Assembly: GCA_943913645.1 (NCBI GenBank)
Contig: CALTYZ010000005.1
Span: 37,870-101,869, forward strand
Source of the DNA: an uncultured Corynebacterium sp.
GTDB taxonomy: Bacteria; Actinomycetota; Actinomycetes; Mycobacteriales; Mycobacteriaceae
DNA: 64,000 nt
Direction: 5' to 3'
Program-made: the position numbers and the translations under genes
The notes under the pieces: generated by a model
The model's input: only the letters and a program-made list of their open reading frames with translations
The model's database searches: none
What the model was told of the DNA's origin: nothing
Shown here: positions 51,724 to 61,352 of the stretch, piece by piece
Position numbering within the stretch: the stretch's first letter is position 1
Layout: each line of letters starts with the position of its first letter

Positions 51724-54579
51724 ATGACTGACGCGCATACCGCAGCAGGTGAAGGCCCGGCGTTTCGCTACACGGCTGAGCTGGCTAATGACATTGAGCG
51801 CAAGTGGCAGGCCTATTGGCGTGAGCACGGCACGTTCAACGCGCCGAACCCGGTCGGCGACTTGGCACCGGCCAGCGGTGAAACACTGCCGGCAGACAAG
51901 CTAAATGTCCAGGACATGTTCCCCTACCCTTCGGGCGCGGGCCTGCATGTGGGCCACCCCTTGGGCTATATCGCCACGGATGTGTATGCGCGCTATCACC
52001 GCATGCTGGGCAAAAACGTGCTGCACACCCTCGGCTATGACGCGTTCGGTCTGCCGGCGGAGCAGTATGCCATTCAGACAGGCACCCACCCGCGCACCAC
52101 GACTGAGGCCAACATTGCGAACATGACGCGCCAGCTGGACCAGCTCGGCCTTGGCCACGATAAGCGCCGCAGTGTGGCCTCCACAGACCCGGAGTTTTAT
52201 AAGTGGACCCAGTGGATTTTCCTGCAGATTTATAACGCCTGGTTTGATGCGGAGCAGCAAAAAGCCCGCCCAATTGAGGAGCTGGTGCGCGAGCTGATGA
52301 CAGGGGCGCGCCAAACCAAAGACGGGCGCGATTTCCGCCAGCTGTCCACTGAAGACAAGCACGCAGCGCTCGATGAGTTCCGGTTAGTGTACTTGGCGGA
52401 TTCCATGGTCAATTGGTGCCCGGGTTTGGGCACAGTGCTGGCCAATGAGGAGGTCACCGCCGATGGGCGCAGTGAGCGCGGCAACTTTCCGGTGTTTCGC
52501 AAACGTTTGCGCCAGTGGATGATGCGCATCACCGACTACTCAGACCGTCTACTCGATGACCTTGAGCTTCTGGAGTGGCCAGAGAAGGTCAAAACCATGC
52601 AGCGCAACTGGATTGGACGTTCCCGCGGTGCCCAAGTCGCGTTTGACTCACCTGCAGGCCCGATCGAGGTGTTCACCACCCGCCCGGACACGCTTTTCGG
52701 TGCCACATACATGGTACTCGCACCGGAGCACCCGCTTGTAGACGCATTGTTGGCGGATACCTACCCCGCCGGTACCGATGAGCGCTGGATGTACGGTCAG
52801 GCTACCCCACGTGAGGCCGTGGATGCCTACAAGCGGGCCATTGCCGCGAAGTCCGATGTGGAGCGCCAGGAGAATAAGGAAAAAACCGGCGTTTTCCTTG
52901 GCTCGTTTGCGCTCAACCCGGTCAACGGGGAAAAGATCCCGGTCTTCATCGCTGACTATGTGCTCACCGGCTACGGCACCGGAGCGATCATGGCGGTACC
53001 GGCCCATGATGAGCGTGACTATGAGTTCGCCACCGTCTTTGGCCTGCCGATTCGCGCTGTGCTGGATGGGGATATTGAAACACAAGCGTTTACAGGCGAT
53101 GCCGCACACATCAACTCCGCCAACGCTGACGGGCTCGACCTAAACGGGCTGGGCAAGGAGGAGGCGATTGAAAAGGCGGTGCGGTGGATCGTCGAGAAGC
53201 GAACTGGCTCGGAAAAAATCCAGTACAAGCTGCGCGATTGGTTGTTTGCGCGGCAACGTTACTGGGGCGAGCCGTTCCCGATTGTTTACGACGAGCACGG
53301 CCAGGCCCACGGCATCCCGGAGGATCAGTTGCCGGTGGAATTGCCGGAAGTTGAAGACTATAAACCGGTGAGTTTTGAACCGGACGATGCAGATTCCGAG
53401 CCTTCTCCCCCGCTGGCGAAGGCAACCGAGTGGGTCAACGTGACGCTGGATCTTGGTGATGGCCCGCGCCAATACCGCCGGGATACCAATGTGATGCCGC
53501 AGTGGGCGGGTTCAAGCTGGTACCAGCTGCGCTACATTGATCCGACGAATCACACACAGTTCTGCAACCTGGAAAATGAGCGGTATTGGACAGGCCCGCG
53601 CCCAGAGATCCACGGTGACAACGACCCCGGCGGTGTTGACCTGTATGTCGGCGGTGTTGAACATGCCGTGCTGCACTTGCTGTATGCGCGTTTTTGGCAC
53701 AAAGTGCTCTATGACCTTGGGTTTGTCACCTCAAAGGAGCCCTACCGGCGCCTGTACAACCAGGGCTACATCCAGGCCTACGCCTATACGGACGCCCGCG
53801 GGGTGTACGTGCCCGCTGCGGAGGTTGAAGAGCGCGACGGCAAGTACTTCTATGACGGTCAGGAAGTCAACCGCGAGTACGGCAAGATGGGCAAGTCGCT
53901 GAAAAACGCCGTCGCCCCAGATGACATTGCCCACGACTACGGTGCCGATACGCTGCGCGTGTATGAGATGTCGATGGGCCCGCTCGACACCTCACGCCCG
54001 TGGGCGACGAAAGATGTCGTCGGTGCGCACCGTTTCCTGCAGCGGCTGTGGCGCCTTGTGGTTGATGAGACAACCGGTGAGGTAACCGTGACCGATGCGG
54101 ACCTGAGCGAGGAAGACCTCAAGCAGCTCAACCGCACCGTAGCGGGTGTGCGCGATGATTATGAGGGCCTGCGCGACAACACTGTTGTGGCCAAACTCAT
54201 CGAGTACGTCAATTACCTGACCAAGGCCTATCCTGCGGGTGCGCCACGCGCAGCGGTGGTGCCGCTGGTGCAGATGGTCTCCCCGCTTGCGCCGCATATC
54301 GCTGAGGAACTGTGGGCGAAACTCGGCCACAGCAACACCATCACCTTCGAGCCGTTCCCGACCTTCGATGAGCGCCTGCTTGTCGACGCCACAGTAGAAC
54401 TGCCCGTCCAAATCAATGGCAAGGTCAAGGCCCGAATCGATGTGCCGACTGACGCCGCCAAAGACGAGATCGAAGCGATCGCTGTTGCCGATGCGCGGGT
54501 GGTGGAACTCGTGGAGGGCAAAACGGTGGTGAAAACCATTGTGGTGCCGGGGCGCATGGTCAACCTGGTGGTGAAATAG
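51724..54579 (+). CDS. leuS: Leucyl-tRNA synthetase
   Basis: A 951-residue class I synthetase that charges tRNA-Leu. The HIGH motif reads HVGHPLGY inside MFPYPSGAGLHVGHP, the CP1 editing domain has TTRPDTLFGATYMVLAPEHP and MAVPAHDERD, and the signature loop is KMGKSLKN (KMSKS in most). The C-terminal domain ends TVVKTIVVPGRMVNLVVK. Length and start are normal. An essential backbone gene near the right border of the accessory region. Confidence 0.97.
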   Translation: MTDAHTAAGEGPAFRYTAELANDIERKWQAYWREHGTFNAPNPVGDLAPASGETLPADKLNVQDMFPYPSGAGLHVGHPLGYIATDVYARYHRMLGKNVLHTLGYDAFGLPAEQYAIQTGTHPRTTTEANIANMTRQLDQLGLGHDKRRSVASTDPEFYKWTQWIFLQIYNAWFDAEQQKARPIEELVRELMTGARQTKDGRDFRQLSTEDKHAALDEFRLVYLADSMVNWCPGLGTVLANEEVTADGRSERGNFPVFRKRLRQWMMRITDYSDRLLDDLELLEWPEKVKTMQRNWIGRSRGAQVAFDSPAGPIEVFTTRPDTLFGATYMVLAPEHPLVDALLADTYPAGTDERWMYGQATPREAVDAYKRAIAAKSDVERQENKEKTGVFLGSFALNPVNGEKIPVFIADYVLTGYGTGAIMAVPAHDERDYEFATVFGLPIRAVLDGDIETQAFTGDAAHINSANADGLDLNGLGKEEAIEKAVRWIVEKRTGSEKIQYKLRDWLFARQRYWGEPFPIVYDEHGQAHGIPEDQLPVELPEVEDYKPVSFEPDDADSEPSPPLAKATEWVNVTLDLGDGPRQYRRDTNVMPQWAGSSWYQLRYIDPTNHTQFCNLENERYWTGPRPEIHGDNDPGGVDLYVGGVEHAVLHLLYARFWHKVLYDLGFVTSKEPYRRLYNQGYIQAYAYTDARGVYVPAAEVEERDGKYFYDGQEVNREYGKMGKSLKNAVAPDDIAHDYGADTLRVYEMSMGPLDTSRPWATKDVVGAHRFLQRLWRLVVDETTGEVTVTDADLSEEDLKQLNRTVAGVRDDYEGLRDNTVVAKLIEYVNYLTKAYPAGAPRAAVVPLVQMVSPLAPHIAEELWAKLGHSNTITFEPFPTFDERLLVDATVELPVQINGKVKARIDVPTDAAKDEIEAIAVADARVVELVEGKTVVKTIVVPGRMVNLVVK

Positions 54580-54683
54580 ACCCAGGATATGTTCGATTCG
54601 CTGTGGGTTTGTGTGGCGGGTGCTTGCTAGGCTCGCAGATGACTTATTGTGAAATACTGCTGTTTACATCAGGGAGTGATTCG

Positions 54684-55796
54684 ATGACCACGCCGAACCC
54701 AGGGAGTCTCCCGTCATACGGCGAGCATGGACCGGAGGGTGCGCAAAACCCAAACTCGCAGGACACGCCAGGCGGCTACCCGGCGTATCCGGCCCAGTCG
54801 AGCCTGGGTGACCAATACGCGCAGTTTGAGGTCAACACTGCAGCCTCTATGGCTGGCAGCAACGCGCTTCGCTACCACGGCCAACAGCTCGCCGATGGGC
54901 TGTACGGCAACGGCACTGAGCCACACCCGATCAATGATCCAGCAGCCAACGGTTGGATGCACACCAAAGGCACTGGACGGTTGCGCATCGGTGAGGCAAT
55001 TTCCTGGGCGTTCAAAGCGTTCGTGGCAAACTCCAAGCCGATGCTCATCATCGGTGTCGTTGCCGCAGTCCTGAACGGGCTTTCCTCCAGCCCGACGTCA
55101 CCGCCGTTGGTTGACATCCTTGCCGGTCTGGCGATGCTGTTCATCACGCCGGTGCTCTTCAGCGCAGTGCTGCAGCAAACACTGGTGCGTACATTCAGCA
55201 AGATGCAAGCACCCGCCTACGGCAAGACGATAGGCCTGCTGCTCCTGCTGACACTGATCGGCTCTATCGTGATGACAATCGTGATCACGATCGGAGCGAT
55301 TGCAGCGGCATCGACGATCGACGTCGACAGCATCCCCAACGACCCGGACATGATGTTGGAAGATCCGTTCATGATCGGTGAGTTCGGCCGGATTTTCGGG
55401 ATCACCTTAGGCATTGCGTTTGTCGCCAGCCTGTTGCTTGCGCCGTTGGTTATCTACCCACTCTTTTACGCGGCGGATAATAACCGTACCTTCGGCTACG
55501 CGTTGGGCGAGGGCATCAAGGCTGGCGCTCGCAACTACCTGCCCACCTTGGGGCTGGCGGCGATTCTTTTGGTGATCGCCGGCCTCGCCGCTGCCCCGGC
55601 GATCCTCGCGCTGAGCGCGACAATTCCCCCGGTACTTGGCACCATCATCACGGCAGTTGTAAGCGTAGTGGTGACTCCGTTTAGCCTGCTGGCTGTCGCG
55701 CACGCGTACCGCCAGGTCTCCGGCGGCCCAGTGCCGCACGAGGTTTCCGGAGCACAGGCCACGCCGACGACGACTACCGACACCCCTGCTGTCTAA
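54684..55796 (+). CDS. Integral membrane protein with Pro/Gly-rich N-terminus
   Basis: A 370-residue protein. The first ~110 residues are rich in Pro, Gly, Gln and Tyr and probably disordered in the cytoplasm; the rest has about six helices (from about 125). The segment GEAISWAFKAFVANSKPMLIIGVV is typical of glycerophosphodiesterase-membrane-domain-like proteins of actinobacteria. AGGGAG lies before the ATG at 54684. Function unknown. Ten bases separate it from the VanZ-like gene. Confidence 0.65.
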   Translation: MTTPNPGSLPSYGEHGPEGAQNPNSQDTPGGYPAYPAQSSLGDQYAQFEVNTAASMAGSNALRYHGQQLADGLYGNGTEPHPINDPAANGWMHTKGTGRLRIGEAISWAFKAFVANSKPMLIIGVVAAVLNGLSSSPTSPPLVDILAGLAMLFITPVLFSAVLQQTLVRTFSKMQAPAYGKTIGLLLLLTLIGSIVMTIVITIGAIAAASTIDVDSIPNDPDMMLEDPFMIGEFGRIFGITLGIAFVASLLLAPLVIYPLFYAADNNRTFGYALGEGIKAGARNYLPTLGLAAILLVIAGLAAAPAILALSATIPPVLGTIITAVVSVVVTPFSLLAVAHAYRQVSGGPVPHEVSGAQATPTTTTDTPAV

Positions 55797-55806
55797 CTCG
55801 AATCGC

Positions 55807-56424
55807 GTGACCCAGCAGTACCAGCCAGTGCAGTACCAGCAAGTGCAGTACCAGCTCCGCCAGCGCGAGCCGCACCGAGCGCAATACCGCCAGTCTGTGG
55901 TGTACCCGGCAGCGGGTGGTATCCCACCCCGGCGCCGGGAAACGGACATTCACCCGGTGCTCCGTGTGTTTACAGCACTCCTTGTCACCGCGGTTGTCAC
56001 CGCGCTGACAGTGGGCAAAGCCTATGTGGATATGCCGGGGGTGTGGTTCGCCGAGTCCCACCAGGTCAGGCAGATCCGCCTCGACTTCATGGAGACGTTT
56101 CGCACCTACCGCATCTGGTGGGGACCATGGCTAAACCTGATCGGCAATATCGCGCTGTTTATCCCGGTCGGCCTTGTCGCCTACCGCGGATCAATCCTGC
56201 GTGCCACCCTGATCGGGCTGTGCGCCAGCCTTGGCATCGAGGTGGTGCAATTCATCATGGCCGCCGGATACTCCGATCTTGATGATGTCGCCTTCAACAC
56301 CGCCGGGGCGCTTCTCGGCGCGGTGGTGGCCAGGATGGCGAAAACACGCACCATGATGTGGGTGTTGGCAACAGGGTGCGCGATTACCCTGGTGCTTTTC
56401 GCAGCATTCGGCGAGCTAGCGTAA
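55807..56424 (+). CDS. VanZ-like membrane protein
   Basis: A 205-residue protein with a GTG start. After a Gln/Tyr-rich N-terminus it has four helices and the VanZ signature WWGPWLNLIGNIALFIPVG with GIEVVQFIMAAGYSDLDDVAFNTAG. VanZ gives low-level teicoplanin resistance in one vancomycin operon; most homologues have unknown jobs in the envelope. Probably cotranscribed with the preceding gene. Confidence 0.8.
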   Translation: MTQQYQPVQYQQVQYQLRQREPHRAQYRQSVVYPAAGGIPPRRRETDIHPVLRVFTALLVTAVVTALTVGKAYVDMPGVWFAESHQVRQIRLDFMETFRTYRIWWGPWLNLIGNIALFIPVGLVAYRGSILRATLIGLCASLGIEVVQFIMAAGYSDLDDVAFNTAGALLGAVVARMAKTRTMMWVLATGCAITLVLFAAFGELA

Positions 56425-56453
56425 AGAGCCCAAGCCGGGCCAACTGCGCCAGA

Positions 56454-57872
56454 TTACGCGCTGTAGCCGTAGGCTTCGGCCATACGCGCCACGAGTTCTG
56501 CTGCGTCCGGTGCAAGCACCGGGCCTTCCGGTGTAGCAAACAGCGCACCAATATCCCTCAGGTAATCCTCTACCTGGTCAAACGCCTCCGGAGGGCGTGC
56601 ATCCCCCACAGGAGCGCCGCCGCCGGCACCCAGCGCTGACAGATACAGCACACTCTGGCGCCAATGCTCCTCACCAAACACCGCCTCAAAACCAAGCAAC
56701 AGCTCGGTATGAAACGCCCCCACCGGATCATCGGACTGCAAGAAGAAGTTCCCCCGGTCAGTCACCTGCACCACGTTGTCACGCTGTGCGATCAGCCCCG
56801 CACCTATGAGCAGCTGGCGGGTGAGCGCCACCGCCTGAAACGTCGACTCGCGTGGCTGCCGGTGCGCCCCATGCGCCCCAGACAGGTTGAACACCTCCGC
56901 CAACTCACGCACCGTGTGCACAGGCAGTTTGCCCGTCTGCGTCAACTCCACCGGCTGGCGAAACAACCCGGTGGCGGCCTGCAGCGAGTGGGAAAAATGA
57001 TCGTGGCCCGCGAGCCAGCCCCCACCCGGTCCGCTGCCGTCAACCACCGCATGCAAACCGGTCAATCCGCTTAAGCCAGTCAGGTCGGTGAGATCAACCA
57101 GGTCAGGATCGGGAAGGGAGGCGTCATCGCCCATCGCCTCCTCAAAGAACTCGGCGACGGCGGCGATCAGCGTCGGATTGCGATCCGGGTTCGGGTCCGT
57201 CTGCAAAATCTCGCGCAGTTCCGGGCGCGAATCCAAAAACTCTTCAAACCGCGCGGTCAGATTAATGCTCTCCGGGTGCTCCGAGACCTGCTGGGCCTGG
57301 TCAAAGTACAACTCTTCGGCCACGAACCCGATCCGCGTCGCCACGGTCACCGGGTCTGAGACGGTCAAACGCTCAAGCATGCGTTCCGGCGACATCACCG
57401 GCAGAAAGCTCAGCAGCAGCGGGGTCACCTCCATGTCGGGGCTTAGCCCTGCGGCAATACGGCGTGCTTCGTGGCGGAACCTGGTCATCATTTCTGGGCC
57501 GTTAGCGGCTTCAACAATGTCGGGGCCCGATGCGTCAACAAGCAGAGGCGTTGGCCCTTCAAGCTCCGACTCGCCGAGCACTTCAATGTTGATGTTCCAG
57601 TTCGCCGTCGGGTCATAAATGTAGGCGATCTGGCTGATGTCGCTCACCATGAGCTCCAACTCGTTGGCCTCATCTGCTCCCGGCAGCTCAGTAAACAGCT
57701 GCCGGTACTGCCCAGAGCCTGTGGCGTACAGGTGGGTGGCGGCCCCGGAAAAGCCGAACGCGGCGTCGATGACCTGCGACAAGGAACCAAGATCCATCGA
57801 GTCATCAACGTTTATGCAGCGCGAAACCTCAGGCAGCGAGCCCTCCAGTGTCATCAGCAGCGTCACGATCAT
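56454..57872 (-). CDS. Plasmid pRiA4b ORF-3-like protein
   Basis: A 472-residue protein starting at 57872 (MIVTLLMTLEG). The N-terminal ~130 residues (LPEVSRCINVDDSMDLGSLSQVIDAAFGFSGAATHLYATGSG and YIYDPTANWNINIEVLGE) match the pRiA4b ORF-3 fold, with the YDFGDxW motif reduced to YDPTANW. The rest is helical and shows no known domain. pRiA4b-like proteins are common in mobile elements and as stand-alone genes; the function is unknown. Confidence 0.65.
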   Translation of the reverse strand: MIVTLLMTLEGSLPEVSRCINVDDSMDLGSLSQVIDAAFGFSGAATHLYATGSGQYRQLFTELPGADEANELELMVSDISQIAYIYDPTANWNINIEVLGESELEGPTPLLVDASGPDIVEAANGPEMMTRFRHEARRIAAGLSPDMEVTPLLLSFLPVMSPERMLERLTVSDPVTVATRIGFVAEELYFDQAQQVSEHPESINLTARFEEFLDSRPELREILQTDPNPDRNPTLIAAVAEFFEEAMGDDASLPDPDLVDLTDLTGLSGLTGLHAVVDGSGPGGGWLAGHDHFSHSLQAATGLFRQPVELTQTGKLPVHTVRELAEVFNLSGAHGAHRQPRESTFQAVALTRQLLIGAGLIAQRDNVVQVTDRGNFFLQSDDPVGAFHTELLLGFEAVFGEEHWRQSVLYLSALGAGGGAPVGDARPPEAFDQVEDYLRDIGALFATPEGPVLAPDAAELVARMAEAYGYSA

Positions 57873-57953
57873 GCATGCAACAATACGGCCCGCAGCCAAC
57901 ACCGCACGCTACATGCGCGCCACTAGCCCCGATAGCGACATGTGCGCGAAGCG

Positions 57954-58697
57954 CTAGACAGGCTCGCCGCCTAGCAGCACTCCGCGCGCCCAATCATCGG
58001 AGGTGTTTTTCACCCCGAGTGTGCGCAGGCCAGGTGCGGTGCAGCCAACCACCCCATATGGCACCGCGACCTGCTGGATCGTGATGCCTTCCGTGCAGGC
58101 AAGCAGCCCGTATTCAAAGGTTTCCTCAAGCACAACAGCGATCTCAGCACCGGGTGCAAGCCGCAGTTCCGCAGCGACCAGTGGGCTGAACGTCTCCACC
58201 GGGGAGGTCTGGCCAAACATTGAACCGACGAACACGCGCGCCTCACCAGAAATTGCCGTGGTCACCCCCCGCAGTGTGAACGGGTCCGGCTGGTAGACCT
58301 CAAGCATGCCGCTTGCCGGCAGGTTCGAAGAAGGCGGCAGCACCGCATCCAGACGCACGCCAGTTGCGTCGCTTGAATGCTCGGTGCGCAGCGGGGCGTG
58401 TGCATCTGGCTTGCAGTGTTTTCCGCCCGGCGCATAATCAGCCTCGCCAGCAGTATCGACAGCGCTCGCCGGGGAAGTCACCACACTTGCCTCGCCGCGT
58501 GCCACCGTTTCAACGAACCCGTCTTCACCCAGGTGACGTACCTCCCCATCAACAATCCACACCAGTGTTTGATGTCCGGGCCGCGGCGCGACCTCAGCGC
58601 GTGCGGTGTCGCTGCCTCCCCCACCGCCGAACAATGCAGCAAAGTCCCATGCCCCGATCCGATCGGCGCCCTGAAGGCTCGATTCCAGATTTTTCAT
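57954..58697 (-). CDS. Pirin-like protein
   Basis: A 247-residue double-cupin protein. RPGHQTLVWIVDGEVRHLGEDGFVETVARGEASVV corresponds to the first pirin cupin with its metal His, although the usual HPHRGFE segment is shortened. The C-terminal half (PVETFSPLVAAELRLAPGAEIAVVLEETFEYGLLACTEGI) is the pirin C-terminal cupin. Pirins bind iron and may be oxygenases or redox sensors. The start at 58697 (MKNLESSL) is divergent from the MFS gene at 18 bases distance. Confidence 0.7.
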   Translation of the reverse strand: MKNLESSLQGADRIGAWDFAALFGGGGGSDTARAEVAPRPGHQTLVWIVDGEVRHLGEDGFVETVARGEASVVTSPASAVDTAGEADYAPGGKHCKPDAHAPLRTEHSSDATGVRLDAVLPPSSNLPASGMLEVYQPDPFTLRGVTTAISGEARVFVGSMFGQTSPVETFSPLVAAELRLAPGAEIAVVLEETFEYGLLACTEGITIQQVAVPYGVVGCTAPGLRTLGVKNTSDDWARGVLLGGEPV

Positions 58698-58715
58698 GTG
58701 GGATATAGTACCTGT

Positions 58716-59897
58716 GTGCCGTCCCTTCCAGCCGGTCTTTTGCTGACGCTTGCATTCTTCGCCGCCGTCGGCCCGCTGTCGATCGACATGTACCTGCCCG
58801 GCTTGCCGCAGCTCCAGCAGGACCTTTCGACCACACCCGCTGCTGTACAACTGACCATTTCTGGGTTCATGCTCGGCATGGCGTTGGGCAATTTGCTCTT
58901 CGGCCCCGTCTCGGATGCCACCGGCCGCAAACGCCCAATTGTGCTTGCCGCCGCGGTGTTGTTTGCCACCGCGGTGTTCTGCGCCGTCGCCCCGACGATT
59001 GAGATCCTTATCGCGGCGCGTTTCGCCCAAGGCCTTGCTGGGGGCTGTCTGATTGTGGTTTCTCGTGCTGTTATCCCCGACGTGGCCCACGGCACGGCTG
59101 CCGCGCGCGCTTTTTCTGGGCTGATGGCGCTGACCGGGTTCATGCCGGCGATCGCGCCGGCGCTTGGCGGTCTGCTTTTGCCGCATATCGGCTGGCGCGG
59201 CATCTTTTGGGTCCTTGCCGCAGTCAGCCTCATTCAGCTGGTGGCCGCGTTATTCCTGCCGGAAACATTGCCACCAGCTGGGCGGGCTCGTGGTGCTGTG
59301 CGCGGCTTCGGCCGCCGTCTCGCGCGCTGTCTCGCCCGCCCCAGCTTTGTCGGCTACATGGTCGCAGGTGCGCTCGGTTTCGGCGCGTTGTTTGCCTACA
59401 TCGCCGCGTCACCCCTCGTGTTGCAAACCCAGCTCGGGTTCTCCCCGACTGCCTACGCGTACACCTTCGGCGCGTTCTCACTTTTGTTGCCCGCGTCGAA
59501 TGTGCTCAACATGCGCCTGCTGAAACGCGCATCTGCCCATGCGTTGCTTCGTTTCGCTTTGCTTATCGACGCCACCGTGGCCCTTGCCCTGATCCCCCTG
59601 GCGCTTGGCGGCCCGTCTGTTGTGATCGTGCCACTGCTCGCACTCTTGCCCGCAATGTCAGGCTTCATCGGCGCGAATGCCACAGCGCTCGCTGTTGAAG
59701 AGGTGCGCGATATCGGTGCCGGGGCAGGTTCGGGCGCAATGGGGTTCACCCAGTTCGTCATTGCTGCCGCAGTGGCCCCACTTGCCGTGGCGGGAACGAA
59801 CTACGCCCTGGGTATGGCGTTGACCTCACTTGGGTGTGCCGTAGTCGCGCTGCTTGGAGTTGTGGTGGTGGGACGCGGTGCGGGGAGGCGCCGCTAA
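58716..59897 (+). CDS. MFS multidrug exporter, Bcr/CflA family
   Basis: A 393-residue transporter with 12 helices. The GTG start gives VPSLPAGLLLTLAFFAAVGPLSIDMYLPGLPQL, the Bcr/CflA N-terminus, and LLFGPVSDATGRKRPIVLA is the MFS motif A between helices 2 and 3. TATAGT lies about seven bases before the GTG, so the message may be leaderless. Longer frames upstream overlap the pirin gene and are not used. Substrates in this family include bicyclomycin and chloramphenicol; here unknown. Confidence 0.88.
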   Translation: MPSLPAGLLLTLAFFAAVGPLSIDMYLPGLPQLQQDLSTTPAAVQLTISGFMLGMALGNLLFGPVSDATGRKRPIVLAAAVLFATAVFCAVAPTIEILIAARFAQGLAGGCLIVVSRAVIPDVAHGTAAARAFSGLMALTGFMPAIAPALGGLLLPHIGWRGIFWVLAAVSLIQLVAALFLPETLPPAGRARGAVRGFGRRLARCLARPSFVGYMVAGALGFGALFAYIAASPLVLQTQLGFSPTAYAYTFGAFSLLLPASNVLNMRLLKRASAHALLRFALLIDATVALALIPLALGGPSVVIVPLLALLPAMSGFIGANATALAVEEVRDIGAGAGSGAMGFTQFVIAAAVAPLAVAGTNYALGMALTSLGCAVVALLGVVVVGRGAGRRR

Positions 59898-59911
59898 GCA
59901 CAGCGCGTGCG

Positions 59912-61105
59912 CTAGCGCAGCCGAGGCCGGGAAAACAGGGCGATGGTGGCCAACGCCGCCGCGCTGAGCACGAGCGTAAGCACCAGTGTGCCACCCAGAT
60001 GGCCAGCATCAACTGTGGCGGCACCGAGAGCGGAACCAGAGGCGATGCCTACCTGGAACGTGACCACATAAATCGAGCTGGCCAGGTCCTGGTTGCGCTG
60101 GCCCGCGTGCATGAAAATCGTGGTGCCCGCGGTGGGCAGCGCCCCGGCGGCCACACCGAGCACGGCAACCATGATAAACGTCAGCACCCCAGAGCCCAGC
60201 TGGAGTGCGAGCAGGCCGATTGCGGCCGCCACCATGAGCAACACGATGTCCAGACCGTTGACGCGCAGCATTCTGCGATCAACTCCCCGCCCGGCCACAA
60301 TCACGCCAAGCAGCCCGAAGATGCCGTAGACGGACAGGCCGATCGGCACCCAGGTCGGTGACGTGGTGGTTTCAATCAGCAACGCCAGGTACGTAAACGT
60401 GGCAAACACCGCCGTGACCGCAAAGGCGAGATAAAACACCAACGACGGTATCGCCGACTTGCTCGCCGCGCCATCGGGTGCTGGTTTCGTGGCACGGGCA
60501 GGCATCGACGGCAGTGTGCGCAGCACCAACAGCAACGCAACAATGGTGGCGGCACCTAAGACCCAGGTCGCGCCGCGCCAGCCGACTGCGTTGCCGATCC
60601 CGGTCGTCAGCGGCGCGCCGACCACCGTGGACATGGTTGAACCAAGTGAGACCACAGCCACTGCGCGGCCCATCTGCCCGGGTGGGGCCAGCCGTGTCGC
60701 CATTGGGTTGACGATGGACCAAAACAACCCGTGGGTAAACGCCGCAGTCACGCGCCCGGCCACCAGCACGAAATAGTTCGGCGCGGTGGCCTGCAGCACA
60801 ATCCCAGCCAGCAAAAACCCGAGGGTGGCCAAAAACAGCGGCCGGCGATTGACGTGGCGTGTCGCCGCCATCAGCGGGATGGTGACCACGGCGACCAGGC
60901 CGGCGTAGACCGTCATTAATAACCCGATGCGGCCTTCTGACACCCCGAGGTCACGGGCCATCGGGCTAATCAGGCCGATCGAGAACATCTCAAACGCGAC
61001 GTACACAAACGCCGCGAAGCTCAGCGCCGCCAGCGGGACGGTGTGCAGCTGTTGCGGGTGGTCAGTGTGGTCAGCGCGGTCAGTGGGTTTCGTTGGTTCA
61101 GTCAC
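59912..61105 (-). CDS. MFS transporter, AraJ/DHA1-like
   Basis: A 397-residue 12-helix transporter with a hydrophilic His/Asp/Thr-rich N-terminus. FVYVAFEMFSIGLISPMARDLGVSEGRIGLLMTVYAGL is the first helix pair of DHA1-type sugar-efflux and drug transporters. It converges on the Bcr/CflA gene with 14 bases between the stops. Substrate unknown. Confidence 0.85.
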   Translation of the reverse strand: MTEPTKPTDRADHTDHPQQLHTVPLAALSFAAFVYVAFEMFSIGLISPMARDLGVSEGRIGLLMTVYAGLVAVVTIPLMAATRHVNRRPLFLATLGFLLAGIVLQATAPNYFVLVAGRVTAAFTHGLFWSIVNPMATRLAPPGQMGRAVAVVSLGSTMSTVVGAPLTTGIGNAVGWRGATWVLGAATIVALLLVLRTLPSMPARATKPAPDGAASKSAIPSLVFYLAFAVTAVFATFTYLALLIETTTSPTWVPIGLSVYGIFGLLGVIVAGRGVDRRMLRVNGLDIVLLMVAAAIGLLALQLGSGVLTFIMVAVLGVAAGALPTAGTTIFMHAGQRNQDLASSIYVVTFQVGIASGSALGAATVDAGHLGGTLVLTLVLSAAALATIALFSRPRLR

Positions 61106-61352
61106 GCGCGAGATGAGATCAGGGCAGCGGGGATGGAGGACAAGAAGGAGGACAGAGACATGAATACTCCCTTTACGGTCGTATGCGACAAATGAAATGT
61201 TTGATCGTGCATCGCAAGGCTACCGCGCAGGCAATATTTCCGCGCGCTCGCCGCCAGCCCAGGATCTGCTAGCCCAGGATGTGGGCAGCGGCCAACACCG
61301 GCTGCAAAACTGCTGTTCGGGTGTTACTGGTGGGATCCCCAGAAATCCCGGG